From assembly GCA_950295325.1 (NCBI GenBank), contig OX485806.1, positions 50,525,169 through 50,589,168 of the forward strand: a stretch of DNA of 64,000 bases, read 5' to 3'. This document shows positions 12,024 to 22,599 of the stretch, piece by piece; positions within the stretch are counted from its first letter, which is position 1; the number at the start of each line of letters is the position of its first letter. Made by a program: the position numbers and the translations under genes. Origin of the DNA: Polytrichum commune (Eukaryota > Streptophyta > Polytrichopsida > Polytrichales > Polytrichaceae). The notes under the pieces are model-generated. The model was given only the letters and a program-made list of their open reading frames with translations. It was not told the DNA's origin and ran no database searches.

Positions 12024-14096
12024 CTAAGAAGACCGGTGCTTCTTCGGAGCCGATCCCTCTTTTGAGTGACTCCCTAATCCGCTGACGGCGGATGAGCCCC
12101 CGGCCGGCGACGCCTTCTGCAGCCGCGTGAGCATCCTCCTCATGTTTGGAGACGGAGCAACCTCGTCCTCCGAATCCGCTGCCCTCTCGGTCCGTGGGGT
12201 AGCGGTCCCTGGTGTCCCGGAGACTGTCCCTGGGGTTCCAGAAGCTGTCCCCATCCGGATGCTTCGGACTGGAGAAGGATCGCTTTCGGTGCCCTGCTCC
12301 GGATTCCGTCCACCCGAGAGTGAAGCCGTCCGCGGATCCCTGTTGGAGGCCGCTCTCGAGTGTGGCGGAGGAAATGGACTCACCACTTGGCAGTCCCGTG
12401 GAGACAATGGCGAGGCGTGGGTCATAGGAGCCTTGCCCCTACTCGGAGTGGCCTCCCGATCGGAAGTCTGGTGCCGGATCGGCGTCCGAGCCCTATCCGG
12501 AGTCCGGGACCTATCCGAGTTCCGCGGAACAGGGGACTGGCCCCTTCCGGATCGGACCGACCCGGTGCTCTTCCGCCTCACCTGGGGAGAACGGACCCTT
12601 TCCGGAGCCCCTCCGGAATTACCAGGCCGAGAGCCGCCTCCTTGCTGGCTGGGTCCTGCAGAGGCCGGCGGATTCTGAACCAGGGCTACTTCACCAACCA
12701 CCTCGTAGAGGGTTCCGGTTGGTGACCCTGGCGGACCCGGATAGAGCACCCTCCGCGGTGTTCCGCTTGGCGGGACCACCCTCTGGATTTCCGCCAGGAG
12801 ATCCTTCATCGTTCGTGAATACTTCACGAGGATGGGGAGGGTCTGCCTGGCGGAAGCGGGATCTCCGGACTCCATCATCCGGTCGTAGAGATGTGCCTTG
12901 TTAACGATCTCCGCCGGATGACCCACCAGTTCCCGGATCCGGCTGAAGAACACCGCCTGCTCCGCATGGTACTTCCGGATCTCCTCGCTCTTCTGACTCA
13001 GCTCCTGAGTCATGGCCGCTACCTGGGCGGTGAGGTGGGCGTTCTCCGTCTTGGCCTGCTCCAGCTCCTTCCGATCCGCCTTTTTTGCCAATTCCCGGAG
13101 AATGTTTCCGGGTCCGCAGTCGTTCAGAGCGTGGTTCGCCCCCTTGACGATGTGCTCCAGTCGGTAGTACTGGGTCTTGAGGTCCTCCATCCCCTCCTGG
13201 AACCGCTTGAATGGATTCTCCGGGAAGTCCCAAGCGGATAGGTCCACATTTCGCCATGGGGTCTCCCGGCTGGGTCCGGCTTCCGGATGTTGGTGAGGGG
13301 GAGGGGGAGAGAGTGGCCTCGAGACGGTTGGTGGCGGGCTTCCGGGTGACGAGGGAGGTGCTTCCGGAAGAATAGGGTCGCTGGAGGTCTCCGTCTCGAC
13401 GTCTCCGGCTTCCGGAAGCAGCTTGTAGGTGACCTCATCCGCCGCTATTGTGAGCAGGTCCTCCTCCTCTGCCGTGATGCAGTCGAAATGCTGGTAGAGG
13501 TGCAAAATGAAGGGAGAGAGGAAGGAGGGGTTCCGGCCAATATGGGGGAGGGCCCGTTCGACTATCTCCTGGATGATCAGGCCCCAATTCACCGGCCGGA
13601 CTCCGGACATTGCACCAAACAGCGTGTTAGCCATGGTGAGGCTAATCCGCTTCGGCTTGTCCGGATTGAGAATGGGCAGGAGAAACTCTAGCACTCTCCG
13701 CTCCCTAATATTCCGGCAGTTCCCTGGGTGGAATCCGTCCTTTGGATCCGCGTCCCCTCTGAACTTCCCGGCGAACAGGCCGTCGCGGCGGCCCGCCCAC
13801 CCCTCCGTGATTCCCTTGGGAAACCCGTAGACCCTGTTCCACGTATCCGGAGTCCAATGTTCCGGATCCCTCCTCTTTGTGCCTAGCCACTGATTTCCCC
13901 TCTCGAATTTAAACTCGCGGAGGGTATCTTCCGCTCTGAGATTCCAGGGTTTGGAGAGCAATCCCGCACAACCCATGACCCTGAGATCCTCCGCGAGCTC
14001 CTGCAGCTCTCTATCCTCCCTCGGAATTGCAGGGGTGAGGGCTTTCAGCGGAATCGGGATGGGTTCCCGCTGATCCTCTTCCCGTGCTTCCGGCAT
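12024..14096 (-). CDS. Gag-like ORF of the 4.1-kb element
   Basis: An open frame of 690 codons, the longest in the window, without interruption. The N-terminal ~230 residues look globular (VMGCAGLLSKPWNL; RRVLEFLLPILNPDKPKR; FGAMSGVRPVNWGLII; LHLYQHFDC). A proline-rich linker follows. Residues ~300-400 predict a coiled coil (REEL-type heptads around DRKELEQAKTENAHLTAQV), and the C-terminal ~250 residues are a basic Ser/Arg/Pro-rich tail. Coiled coil plus basic tail suggests a Gag-like, nucleic-acid-binding protein, but there is no zinc knuckle, protease or polymerase. I recall similar proteins being common in repeat-rich gymnosperm-type genomes, without being able to check. GC-rich unlike its surroundings, as expected for a young insertion. 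The start at 14096 is the first ATG after a TATA-like box. Function unknown. Confidence 0.75.
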   Translation of the reverse strand: MPEAREEDQREPIPIPLKALTPAIPREDRELQELAEDLRVMGCAGLLSKPWNLRAEDTLREFKFERGNQWLGTKRRDPEHWTPDTWNRVYGFPKGITEGWAGRRDGLFAGKFRGDADPKDGFHPGNCRNIRERRVLEFLLPILNPDKPKRISLTMANTLFGAMSGVRPVNWGLIIQEIVERALPHIGRNPSFLSPFILHLYQHFDCITAEEEDLLTIAADEVTYKLLPEAGDVETETSSDPILPEAPPSSPGSPPPTVSRPLSPPPPHQHPEAGPSRETPWRNVDLSAWDFPENPFKRFQEGMEDLKTQYYRLEHIVKGANHALNDCGPGNILRELAKKADRKELEQAKTENAHLTAQVAAMTQELSQKSEEIRKYHAEQAVFFSRIRELVGHPAEIVNKAHLYDRMMESGDPASARQTLPILVKYSRTMKDLLAEIQRVVPPSGTPRRVLYPGPPGSPTGTLYEVVGEVALVQNPPASAGPSQQGGGSRPGNSGGAPERVRSPQVRRKSTGSVRSGRGQSPVPRNSDRSRTPDRARTPIRHQTSDREATPSRGKAPMTHASPLSPRDCQVVSPFPPPHSRAASNRDPRTASLSGGRNPEQGTESDPSPVRSIRMGTASGTPGTVSGTPGTATPRTERAADSEDEVAPSPNMRRMLTRLQKASPAGGSSAVSGLGSHSKEGSAPKKHRSS

Positions 14097-14343
14097 TTTC
14101 CTCTCCTCTCACCCTTTCTGGCTTGCAACCTCTCTCTCTCTCTTCCGGAGTCCTTCTCTTCCGGAGTCCTTCTCTTCCGTCTAATTGCCACAAAGTCCCG
14201 GCAAGCCCACTGCCGGTGACTGAAAAGTGCTGAGTCCCAGCAATCCAACTGCTGGCGGCTCGAAAGAATGAACACCTCACCACTCGTTCTCTCAACAGGT
14301 TGCCTTTTTCCAGAAAAGAGTGGGAGGGAGAAGGAAGGGACCC

Positions 14344-14351
14344 TTAAATAT
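14344..14351 (-). promoter_or_regulatory. TATA-like box upstream of the gag-like ORF
   Basis: ATATTTAA on the minus strand, about 250 nt before the ATG at 14096 and within the terminal part of the element. Copy 2 has a corresponding but weaker TACTTAAG. It supports transcription of the ORF from inside the element. Confidence 0.4.
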
Positions 14352-14784
14352 CCTTCCTCCCTCTTCCTTCCCCTGTTACCGTTCGGTTTAACGGAAAACG
14401 GTTACGAACCGTTTTCCGGCGGTTCCCACCAACGGTTTTACTAACATTTTTACCAACGGCTCTCTTTTCCCCCAACCGCCATAAGGCCCGTTATAACCGC
14501 CACTTCCGGGCCGTTGGGTAATCTTGGCGCATCCGTTACTTGGTCCGGACCAATGGTTTGGACCATGATTACATGGTCCGCCCATCCTATTTGACGGGCC
14601 GGTCATAGTACTTATTTAGAGTCGTTTTACCGCACAAGGCGGGGTTAGACTACTCTATTTCCTAGTACCATTAATTTTGTCCTAATAGTCCCTATTATCC
14701 TCAGATAAGCAAGGTAAAATACGGAAATTGAATCCGTATTTCCGTATTTCCGTATTTCCGTCGAATTTGGACTCCCACACGACT

Positions 14785-15905
14785 CAACCTGACTACAACA
14801 TTACATGCCTGAATTCACATTTCAACATTCAATATCAACTAAATAACACCCGCACATGCCTGAACTCACACTTAAACTAATCATCCTGAACCTTAATAAC
14901 AACCTTACAGGCCTGAAACCACAAATGAATAAGCAAAAAAAAAAACCTCTTTGGAGGGTGCCGTTGCCGGCACCTCCTTAGAGGTGGCATATCATACATA
15001 ACCAGGGTACACAGTTCAACATGCACACTCAACCTGAATACAACATTACATGCCTGGATTCTCATATCAGCATTCAGAATGAATCTTAATAACAACCTTA
15101 TAGGCCTGAATTCACACATTAGCTAACCAGTCTGAACTTATATCAAACCAAGTAAGCCGGACTTCACAAGAAACATCAAGTAAATAACAGCCTTACAGGC
15201 CTGAACTCACACTGTAACTAATCAACCTGAACCTTAATAAATACCTTAGAGGCCTGAATTCACACATTAGCTAATTAGCCTGAACCCATATCAAACCCAG
15301 CCAGCCAGAATTCACAAGAAACATCAAAGAAATAACAGCCTTACAGGCCTGAAACCACAAATGAATAAGGAAAAAAAGAGCCTCTTTGGAGGGTGCCGTT
15401 GCCGGCACCTCCTCAGAGGTGGCATATCATACATAACCAGGGTACACATTTCAACATTCCGACTCAACCTGACTACAACATTACATGCCTGAATTCACAT
15501 TTCAGCAATCAGAATGTACCTATATAACAACCTTAAAGGCCTGAACTCACACTTAAACTAATCAGCCTAAACCTTAATAACAACCTTCCAGGCCTGAAAT
15601 CACAATTGAATAAAGAAAAAAAAAACCTCTATGGAGGGTGCCGTTGCCGGCACCTCTTCAGAGGTGGCATATCATACATAACCAAGGTACATAGTTCAGC
15701 ATTCACACTCAACCTGAATACAACATTACATGCCTGGATTCACATATCAGCATTCAGAATGAACCTATATAACACCCTTACATGCTTGAACTCACACTTA
15801 AACTAATCAGCCTGAACCTTAATAACAACCTTACAGGCTTGAATTCACGCATTAGCTAATCAGACTGAACCTATATCAAACCAAGCCAGCCGGAATTCAC
15901 AATCG
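14785..15905. repeat. Satellite with hairpins, block 2
   Basis: The continuation of the ~148-bp satellite, with three hairpin units at about 14946-14985, 15380-15420 and 15627-15666. Each hairpin is preceded by AAATGAATAAG and an A-tract and followed by GGCATATCATACATAACC. Confidence 0.85.
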
Positions 15906-16210
15906 TGTAAGCAACTGAGCGTTTAATTAACTGTAATGGACTGGCCTGGACTGGACTGATTAGAAGCCTCTCGCGGGGTGGCAACCCAAACGAATTATTA
16001 CAAGGGATTATCTAGGAAGTTATAAATAACTCTGGTGGAGACCAGATTATGGACAATATCAGACTATGCTATGATTATTTTCAATTTTGGTTGTTTTTAA
16101 AAAAAAATTGCCTCGTATTCCATATCCACGTGTCATCATCTTTAAACTACTATATTCAAATGCAAACGAGTGCGGAACATAGAATAATAAAATCCAATAC
16201 AAAATGGAGT
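15906..16210. other. 3' flank of the methyltransferase gene; no gene seen
   Basis: AT-rich spacer between satellite block 2 and the last supported exon on the minus strand. No repeat or coding frame is recognised; on the minus strand it would be the 3' UTR or downstream region. Confidence 0.35.
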
Positions 16211-16416
16211 TCAGGGAATAAATTCATCCTCACTCTCCGAAGCACTCTGATCTATGAATCTAAGTACTCTTGGATCGTATCTCTCACGTGGACTAGAAGA
16301 GGCACTAGAACTATGGGAGAAGTTTTTGGCATAAGCTACTGCCATATCCTTTGCATAACAAGGAAGTCGCATGCTAGAACTAGAAGGTGAGCCGGAGCAT
16401 GGGCCTTGAACCATCA
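16211..16416 (-). CDS. Possible last exon: Ser-rich tail
   Basis: Preceded by a good acceptor (TTTGTTGGTGCAG), this frame runs SSSMRLPCYAKDMAVAYAK, a serine-rich stretch, then an acidic end (SASESEDEFIP) and a stop. It could be the true C-terminal exon if the stop at 16532-16534 is a mutation or is bypassed by splicing. Low-complexity acidic tails follow the catalytic domain in both readings. Confidence 0.4.
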
Positions 16417-16531
16417 GACTGCACCAACAAATGACAACTTACGATTGTTAGAATCCATCCACTTAACTGCAACATATTGAGAAAATAAAATTAAAATGAC
16501 AAAACACTTACTCACATAGATTAACTGCACC

Positions 16532-17524
16532 TTATTGAGGGAGGGTATCGTCGTCGTCGTCAAGGTCTACAAAGTGGGTTGGATCGACCCCCTGAGAGTC
16601 CGACGCTGCGACCTGAAGTGGCTGCAGGAGTTCTTCATACAACTCCTTGTCTCCTTCAAGTGCCACAATTGCTCTGTTAGAAGATTGTGCTGCAAGAACG
16701 GAAGCACCTACAAAGACCGAAACAAAAAAAATTAGTCACATGTGTTTGATTTAGCTAAGTATAAAGACATGAGAATGTTGAACAATTTACTCATACCAGT
16801 TCCAGCAGTGAGGTCACATATAATGCCCCCTGGAGGGCTAAGGCCACTGATTAGAAGCTGGAGCACGGACACTGCCTTCTCCTTCGGGCCCCTCCAGAAT
16901 TTGTCACCGTCATTGCGTTTGAGTGCAGTATCAGTGGTGACAATGTTGAAAAGCACGGCATCACTTGCAAGGTCAACATCTTCAAATTCGTCACTAAAGG
17001 AAATCACAAACTCTTTCGGTTGCCTAACCAAAGGTGTGGAAAAAGACCGAACCAAAACGATTGCTTTGAATTTCAGAGTCTGGACAATCAACCATAGGCC
17101 CCGAATTGTTAGCAATGTACTTGAAGTCATGAACGACAGAGAACTTGAAGAGAGGAAAATTGCCAAAATTACTGACCCGCTTAGAGTTATGCATAGGGTG
17201 AGTGAGGTGGAGAGAATTCACGATGGTCCATTCCTCCTTGACCTCCAGATTGTTGTTGTAGAGAAAGCTCAAAACCTCCTTCTTGATTTGCACGCTGTCA
17301 GGATAAAATAGGAGCAGTGCCCCGTCATCGTGTAGATAGCCTTGACAGAAGCCAATGGTGAACTTGATAAAGTTATGAACCTGCTTATTCCAATGTGGAA
17401 CTTGCCCCGGGAATTCCGAAACTCTCGGGACAGGTAAACCATCGAGATATTCTACTATAATGAGGTCAACCGCAGCCTTTTGGAACACCTTGCCTGAGAA
17501 GAAGAATTCTCTGGATGCTCCAAC
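16532..17524 (-). pseudogene. Beta-class N6/N4 DNA methyltransferase domain (two exons)
   Basis: Exon 17524-16797 opens GASREFFFSGKV and contains VDLIIVEYLDGLP, in the place of catalytic motif IV, then HDDGALLLFYPDS. Next come FWRGPKEKAVSVLQLL, matching the motif X block that reads H..EKPV.L in bacterial enzymes, and PPGGIICDLTAGTG, the S-adenosylmethionine motif I. The intron (16708-16796) splits the motif I Gly codon. The next exon continues ASVLAAQ...AIVALEGDKELYEELL (motif II acidic residue) and ends in a run of Asp. The order IV, X, I, II is that of beta-class amino-methyltransferases (Pfam N6_N4_Mtase type). A DPPY-type tetrapeptide is not obvious, so catalytic competence is doubtful. 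A frame change at about 17060-17130 breaks the reading frame. Fold assignment is from motifs; target base and substrate are unknown. Confidence 0.7.
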
Positions 17525-17619
17525 CTTTGAAACAAAAAAACCAGGGTGTTAAGTATAGAATAAAGTCGTGAATAGGGGTAGGATAGCCGAATTGAATGGG
17601 AATGAAGGTGGATATGTAC

Positions 17620-18536
17620 CTCACTTAGAAAAGCAACCATGTCATCGTACGTTGAAGGAAATTTGTTGTGCTTCGCCTTATAATCCAACATCTTGTGGAA
17701 CGAGTCATTGAGTATCAAAACCCGAGGAGAAGCAAAGGATGAGGTGCTTGCCTGGGATGACGACATTGCCTTCACCGCAGGTGGCACGAATCGAATGGGT
17801 TTGCCTTGACCAAGAACTCCGAGGTGAAGACGCTTCGGAGCAGGTGCCCGTGGAGGATGGGAGCTGATAGGGTCAAGAAGTTCAGTGCGAGGATCACCGA
17901 TGTCACTGGCAGTTGCAAGAATATCTTCGTCCATTGGCTCCTCACCCAACTCAGCTGCCTTACGCTTGGATCCCTGAGGCCTACTCCTTTTAGTAGCAGT
18001 CTTGCTTCGGGAAGAGCCACCCAGTGGGGGGGTGGGAGACTGTGAGGTTGGAAGTGATGCAGCGGGAGAAGGTAGGAGAGGCTGGATAGAGTCCCTCAAA
18101 GCGATGTCAAAAGGAGGAGGTTTCTTCAACGGACAATCCAAATACCACCCGCACTGCTGAAAATGAATTGGATCCCATGCTTTTATAATTGCAGGAGTGA
18201 ACATGGAATCATGACTTTCGATATGCAGGTAGTTTGGGAAGAAAACTGGTACCTTTGAAATAGCCTTCCGGGGTAGAAGAACGTATCGAAAGTACCTGTA
18301 AAGAACCCTGCCGACAGATTGAATGAAGAAAGGTTTTTTTCCAGGGGGGTTGTTCTTGTGAGCACCGTTATCTCCACCCAACTCTATGAAAAATGCAATC
18401 TCCCAGAGCTGACACCTCATGGCCTCGACGTAATCGAAGATATTCAATATCGGGTCCTCGCCATCGGGATTGTAGTTAATAGTCTCCCCAAGGTCAGTGA
18501 GCACCCCGATAAGAGCTTGTCAGCCTCCACTGCTAT
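17620..18536 (-). pseudogene. Linker exon of the ParB-methyltransferase gene
   Basis: Opens after acceptor CATGTCTCAG. It has an in-frame stop within the first 15 nt, then a long open stretch: LGETINYNPDGEDPILNIF, FFIELGGDNGAH, GKKPFFIQSVGRVLYRYF and a conserved-looking GWYLDCPLKKPPPF. A Ser/Pro/Lys-rich disordered segment follows (SKTATKRSRPQGSKRK). The end, LNDSFHKMLDYK...PSTYDDMVAFLSE, joins in phase to the GASREF start of the next exon across the 95-nt intron 17525-17619. I recognise no named domain in its first half. Confidence 0.6.
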
Positions 18537-18599
18537 CTGAGACATGCACATGAAACATTTGCAAGAAGTAAGATGTTGTCTTATAATTGCTATCCTTTC

Positions 18600-21130
18600 C
18601 ATAACAACCTTACATTCCTGAAATCACTCAATAGCTAACCAGACTGAACCTATATCAAACCAAGTAAGCCAGATTTCAGAAGAAATATCAACTATATAAC
18701 AGCCTTAGCTGCCTGAACTCACACTGAAACTAACCAGCCTGAACCTTAATAACAACCGTACATGCCTGAATTCACAAATAAGCTAACCAGACAGAACCTA
18801 TATCGAACCAAGTAAGCCGGACTTCAGAAGCAATACCAACTATATAACAGCCATAGATGCCTGAACTCACACTGTAACTAATCAGCATGAACCTTAATAA
18901 CAACCTTACAGGCCTAAATTCACACATAAATTAATCATACTGAACCTATATCAAACCAAGTAAGCCGGATTTCAGATTCATTATCAACTATATAACAGCC
19001 TTAAAGGCCTGAACTCACACTGAAACTAATCAGCCTGAACCTTAATAATAACCATACATGCCTGAATTTACACATAAGTTAATCAGACTGAACCTATATC
19101 AAACCAAGTAAGCCGGACTTCAGAAGAAATATCAACTATATAACAGCCTTACAGGCCTGAACTCACACTTAAACTAATCAACCTGAACCTTAATAACAAC
19201 CTTATAGGCCTATATTCACACATAAGCTAACCAGATTGAACCTATATCAGACCAAGCCAACCGGAATTCACAAGAAACATCAAGTAAATAACAGCCTTAC
19301 AGGCCTGAAACCACAAATGAATAAGAAAAAAAAAACCTCTTTGGAGGGTGCCGTTGCCGGCATCTTCTCAGATTAGGCATATCATTCATAACCAAGCACA
19401 CATTTCAGCATTCAGACTAAACCTGAATACAACATTACATGCCTGAATTCACATTACAACAATCAATATCAAGTATATAACAGCCATAGATGCCTGAACT
19501 CACACTGTAACTAATCAACCTAAACCTTAATAACAACCTTACAAGACTGAATTCACACATAAATTAACCAAACTGAACCTATATCAAACAAAATCATCCG
19601 GAATTCACAAGAAATTTCAACTAAATAAAAGCCTTATAGACCTGAAACCACAAATGAATAAGCAAAAAAAAAGCCTCTTTGGAGGGTGCCCTTGCCGGCA
19701 CCTCCTCAGAGGTGGCATATCATACACAACCAGGGTACACATTTCAGCATTTTGACTCAACCTTCCAGGACTGAATTCACACATAAGTTAACCAAACTGA
19801 ACCTATATCAAACAAAATCATCCGGAATTCACAAGAAATTTCAACTAAATAAAAGCCTTATAGACCTGAAACCACAAATGAATAAGCAAAAAAAAAGCCT
19901 CTTTGGAGGGTGCCCTTGCCGGCACCTCCTCAGAGGTGGCATATCATACACAACCAGGGTACACATTTCAGCATTTTGACTCAACCTTACAGGACTGAAT
20001 TCACACATAAGTTAACCAAACTGAACCTATATCAAACAAAGTCAGCCGAAATTCACAAGAAATTTCAACTAAATAAAAGCCTTACAGACCTGAAACCACA
20101 AATGAATAAGCAAAAAAAAAACCTTTTTGGAGGGTGCCGTTGCTGGCACCTCCCCAGAGGTGGCATATCGTTCATAAACTGGGCACACATTTCAACATGC
20201 ATACACAAACTGACTCCATCATAACATGCCTGAATTCACATTTCAGCATTCAGAATCAACTATATAACAGCCTTAGCTGCCTGAACTCACACTTAAACTA
20301 ATAATCCTGAACCTTAATAACAACCTTACAGGCCTGAATTCACACATTAGCTAATCAGACTGAACCTATATCAAACCAACCCAGCCGGAATTCACAAGAA
20401 ACATCAAGTAAATAACAGCCTTACAGGCCTGAAACCACAAATGAATAAGCAAAAAAAAAACCTCTTTGGAGGGTGCCGTTGCCGGCACCTCCTCAGAGTA
20501 GGCATATCATTCATAACCAGGCACACCTTTCAGCATTCACACTCAACCTGAATACAACATTACATGCCTGGATTCATATATTAGTAGTCACAATGAACCT
20601 ATATAATAGTCATAGATGCCTGAACTCACACTGTAACTAATCAACCTGAACCTTAATAACAACCTTATAGGCCTGAATTCACACATTAGCTAAGCAGACT
20701 AAACCTATATCAAACCAACCCAACCGGAATGCACGAGAAACATCAAGTAAATAACAGCCTTACAGGCCTGAAACCACAAATGAATAAGCAAAAAAAAAAG
20801 CCTCTCAGGAGGGTGCCGTTGCCGGCACCTCCTCAGAGTAGGCATATCATTCATAACCAGGCACACATTTCAGTATTCAGACTAAACTTGAATACAACAT
20901 CACATGCCTGAACTCACACAAAAACTAATCAAAATTAACCTATATAACAACCTCAGATGCCTGAACTCACACACGAACTAATCAGAATGAACCTTAATAA
21001 CAACCTCAGACACCTGAAGCCACAAATGAATAAGAATAAAAAAAACCTCTGAGGAGGGTGCCGTTGCCGGCACCTCCCCAGAGGTGGCATATCGTTCATA
21101 ACTTGGGCACACATTTCAGCATTTAGACTC
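18600..21130. repeat. Satellite with hairpins, block 3 (intronic)
   Basis: About 2.5 kb of the ~148-bp satellite with at least seven hairpins (near 19336, 19673, 19897, 20121, 20459, 20800, 21047). A larger 224-bp unit containing a hairpin is duplicated almost exactly (19.55-19.75 versus 19.77-19.98 kb). The whole block lies between the exon ending at 21169 and the exon starting at 18536, so it is intronic to the minus-strand gene. Confidence 0.85.
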
Positions 21131-21168
21131 AACCCTATTCCAACATGAAGTTTGAGATGAATACTAAC

Positions 21169-21875
21169 CTGCGCCCACCATATTGCCCGATTGAGCCATT
21201 CGGGAAACTTGGAATCGGCAAAGCTAGCCTTGGGAAAGCGATGCGCATCACGAATTGCAGCAGAGGAGTTCCACCTCTGGAGCCACTTAACCATCATCTT
21301 TGGAGGCATCGCGGAAGTGGCTAACATGTAGAGCTTCTCCTGGAGCATCTCAGGTTCATCAAACTTCTCATAATGAGCCTTTACTTCCTCTAGAAACAAA
21401 GGAGTAACTTGGGATCCGCAACCGGCAAATGCTTCCTCAGCTCCGAAACAAACTTATCTTCGACCTTCTTCACAGCCTTCCTAACCCACTCCTCTGCATT
21501 ATGATCCGTCCAATTAGTCAAATCGGGGTTCTTCATCTTGTATTTGTCTTCAGCAACATGTGCAGCTTCTGCAATCTCTTGCTGTTATTCCAACAAGTAA
21601 GTCATTTAGTTCCACGAATTCCATATCCAAAAATTAAATGAGACGAGAACATTTGAGCTTGACAATACCTGGTAAAGGAAGGCATTGAGACCCTCAACAG
21701 TAAGGGTGAACCATGTGCAATTTTTTCCAGCCTGCTTCATCTTTGCAGCCTCCAAAACAGTTGGAGACACCAAACCCTGAAAGTAGGAAAGAGGCTGTGG
21801 GGCAATATTCTGGATGCGAAATAACTTGTGAACTAGGTTCGTGGTTACGTGAGATTTCTGATTCTTCCAGCAAAA
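21169..21875 (-). pseudogene. Two helical linker exons after the ParB-like domain
   Basis: Exon 21875-21669 (acceptor TATTTTAG, donor CAG/GTATTG) reads SHVTTNLVHKLFRIQNIA and LEAAKMKQAGKNCTWFTLTV. Exon 21581-21169 (donor CAG/GTTAGT) reads QEIAEAAHVAEDKYKMKNP, then, after a one-base frame change near 21430, FLEEVKAHYEKFDEPEMLQ, MPPKMMVKWLQRWNSSAA and PEWLNRAIWWAQ. Both are rich in predicted helix and tryptophan; I do not recognise a named domain. The phase does not match cleanly from the ParB exon into 21875, another sign of decay. Confidence 0.55.
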
Positions 21876-21940
21876 CTAAAATATGTATTAGAAAGTTGCA
21901 AGAATACTTCAACCAACACTAGCAAGGATGAGGCTCTTAC

Positions 21941-22490
21941 CAATTCACTTCGTGCAGAGCGGCTATCACTGATGGAATGTCTCCCCTCGGGTCAAGGATT
22001 ACACCCTCAACACAGAAATGCCAATTGAGATCATGAGTATGGAACTGCTCAATAATTAGCATCCATGCTTGCAGTCGATGGTTCCCATCCCAAACCATGA
22101 ACATCTTATTCGAAAAAATCTTCAAGTCATTATCTGCAAGAAGTTTCTTCTCGAATTCCTTATTCACCTCCTTCCACTCCGTTGACCACTTCGCCATCAC
22201 ACTCGGGGTCACATCATTGGTGTGCCCATGGTTGTCCTCCAATGTCACATAAAAGAAACCATAGCCCTCCATGTAGCCATCAGTCATAAAATGAGTTGCG
22301 AGTTGGGACACGTCGTTCTTGAGGTACGGTCTCACCACCAGAAGAGACATCATACGGCAAAGGGGGATGAAGAGATGATCCTTCTATTTTGGTTGTCATT
22401 TTAGTCTCTCCAAACGGGACGCTGTTGGAATGCTCTCCTTTATCGCAAAGTCGTGAAGCTTCAGCTTCAACTCCACATCCGTAAGGCGGA
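21941..22490 (-). pseudogene. ParB-like domain exon
   Basis: Preceded by acceptor TTTGTTGCAG, with donor ATTG/GTAAGAG at its end. It reads RLTDVELKLKLHDFAIKES, passes two in-frame stops, then gives an uninterrupted ~138-residue stretch: VRPYLKNDVSQLATHFM, DGYMEGYGFFYVTLED and, about 90 residues in, KMFMVWDGNHRLQAW (motif at about 22070-22095). DGNHR followed by a helix, after a helix that starts with P.L.NDV..LA, is the hallmark of the ParB N-terminal/sulfiredoxin-like fold. In bacteria and phages this fold binds or cuts DNA or hydrolyses NTP. In prokaryotes such domains are often fused to, or encoded next to, DNA methylases, as here. Sulfiredoxin itself is excluded because its active-site cysteine context is absent. 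Activity is unknown. Confidence 0.65.
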
Positions 22491-22599
22491 CTGCAACAAA
22501 GCAAAGTACTCAGCATTGTGAAAGGACATTAGGAATGATATGAAACTTATAAGGATGCATATAAATTTAAATCTAAGCACTTTTCATTGGAGGTTCCAA

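Larger units (their letters stand above)
10637..14779 (-). mobile_element. 4.1-kb LTR-ended element carrying one ORF, copy 1
   Basis: Termini TGTGGGAAC...GACTCCCACA (TG...CA with a 7-bp inverted end), flanked by CGACT on both sides (10632-10636 and 14780-14784), a 5-bp duplication typical of LTR-retrotransposon integration. It is inserted in the satellite just after a hairpin unit. I see no second LTR, primer site or pol inside: apart from the 690-aa ORF the unit is CCGGA-rich non-coding DNA. Copy 2 (39615-43727) has the same ends and layout, so the whole 4.1 kb moves as a unit. It is either a solo LTR whose LTR contains an ORF, or an unusual non-autonomous retroelement. Confidence 0.8.

Noticed and set aside
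12127-13241. Long plus-strand frames over the gag-like ORF
   Set aside because: These are antisense shadows of the uninterrupted 690-codon minus-strand frame, favoured by its GC-rich third positions.
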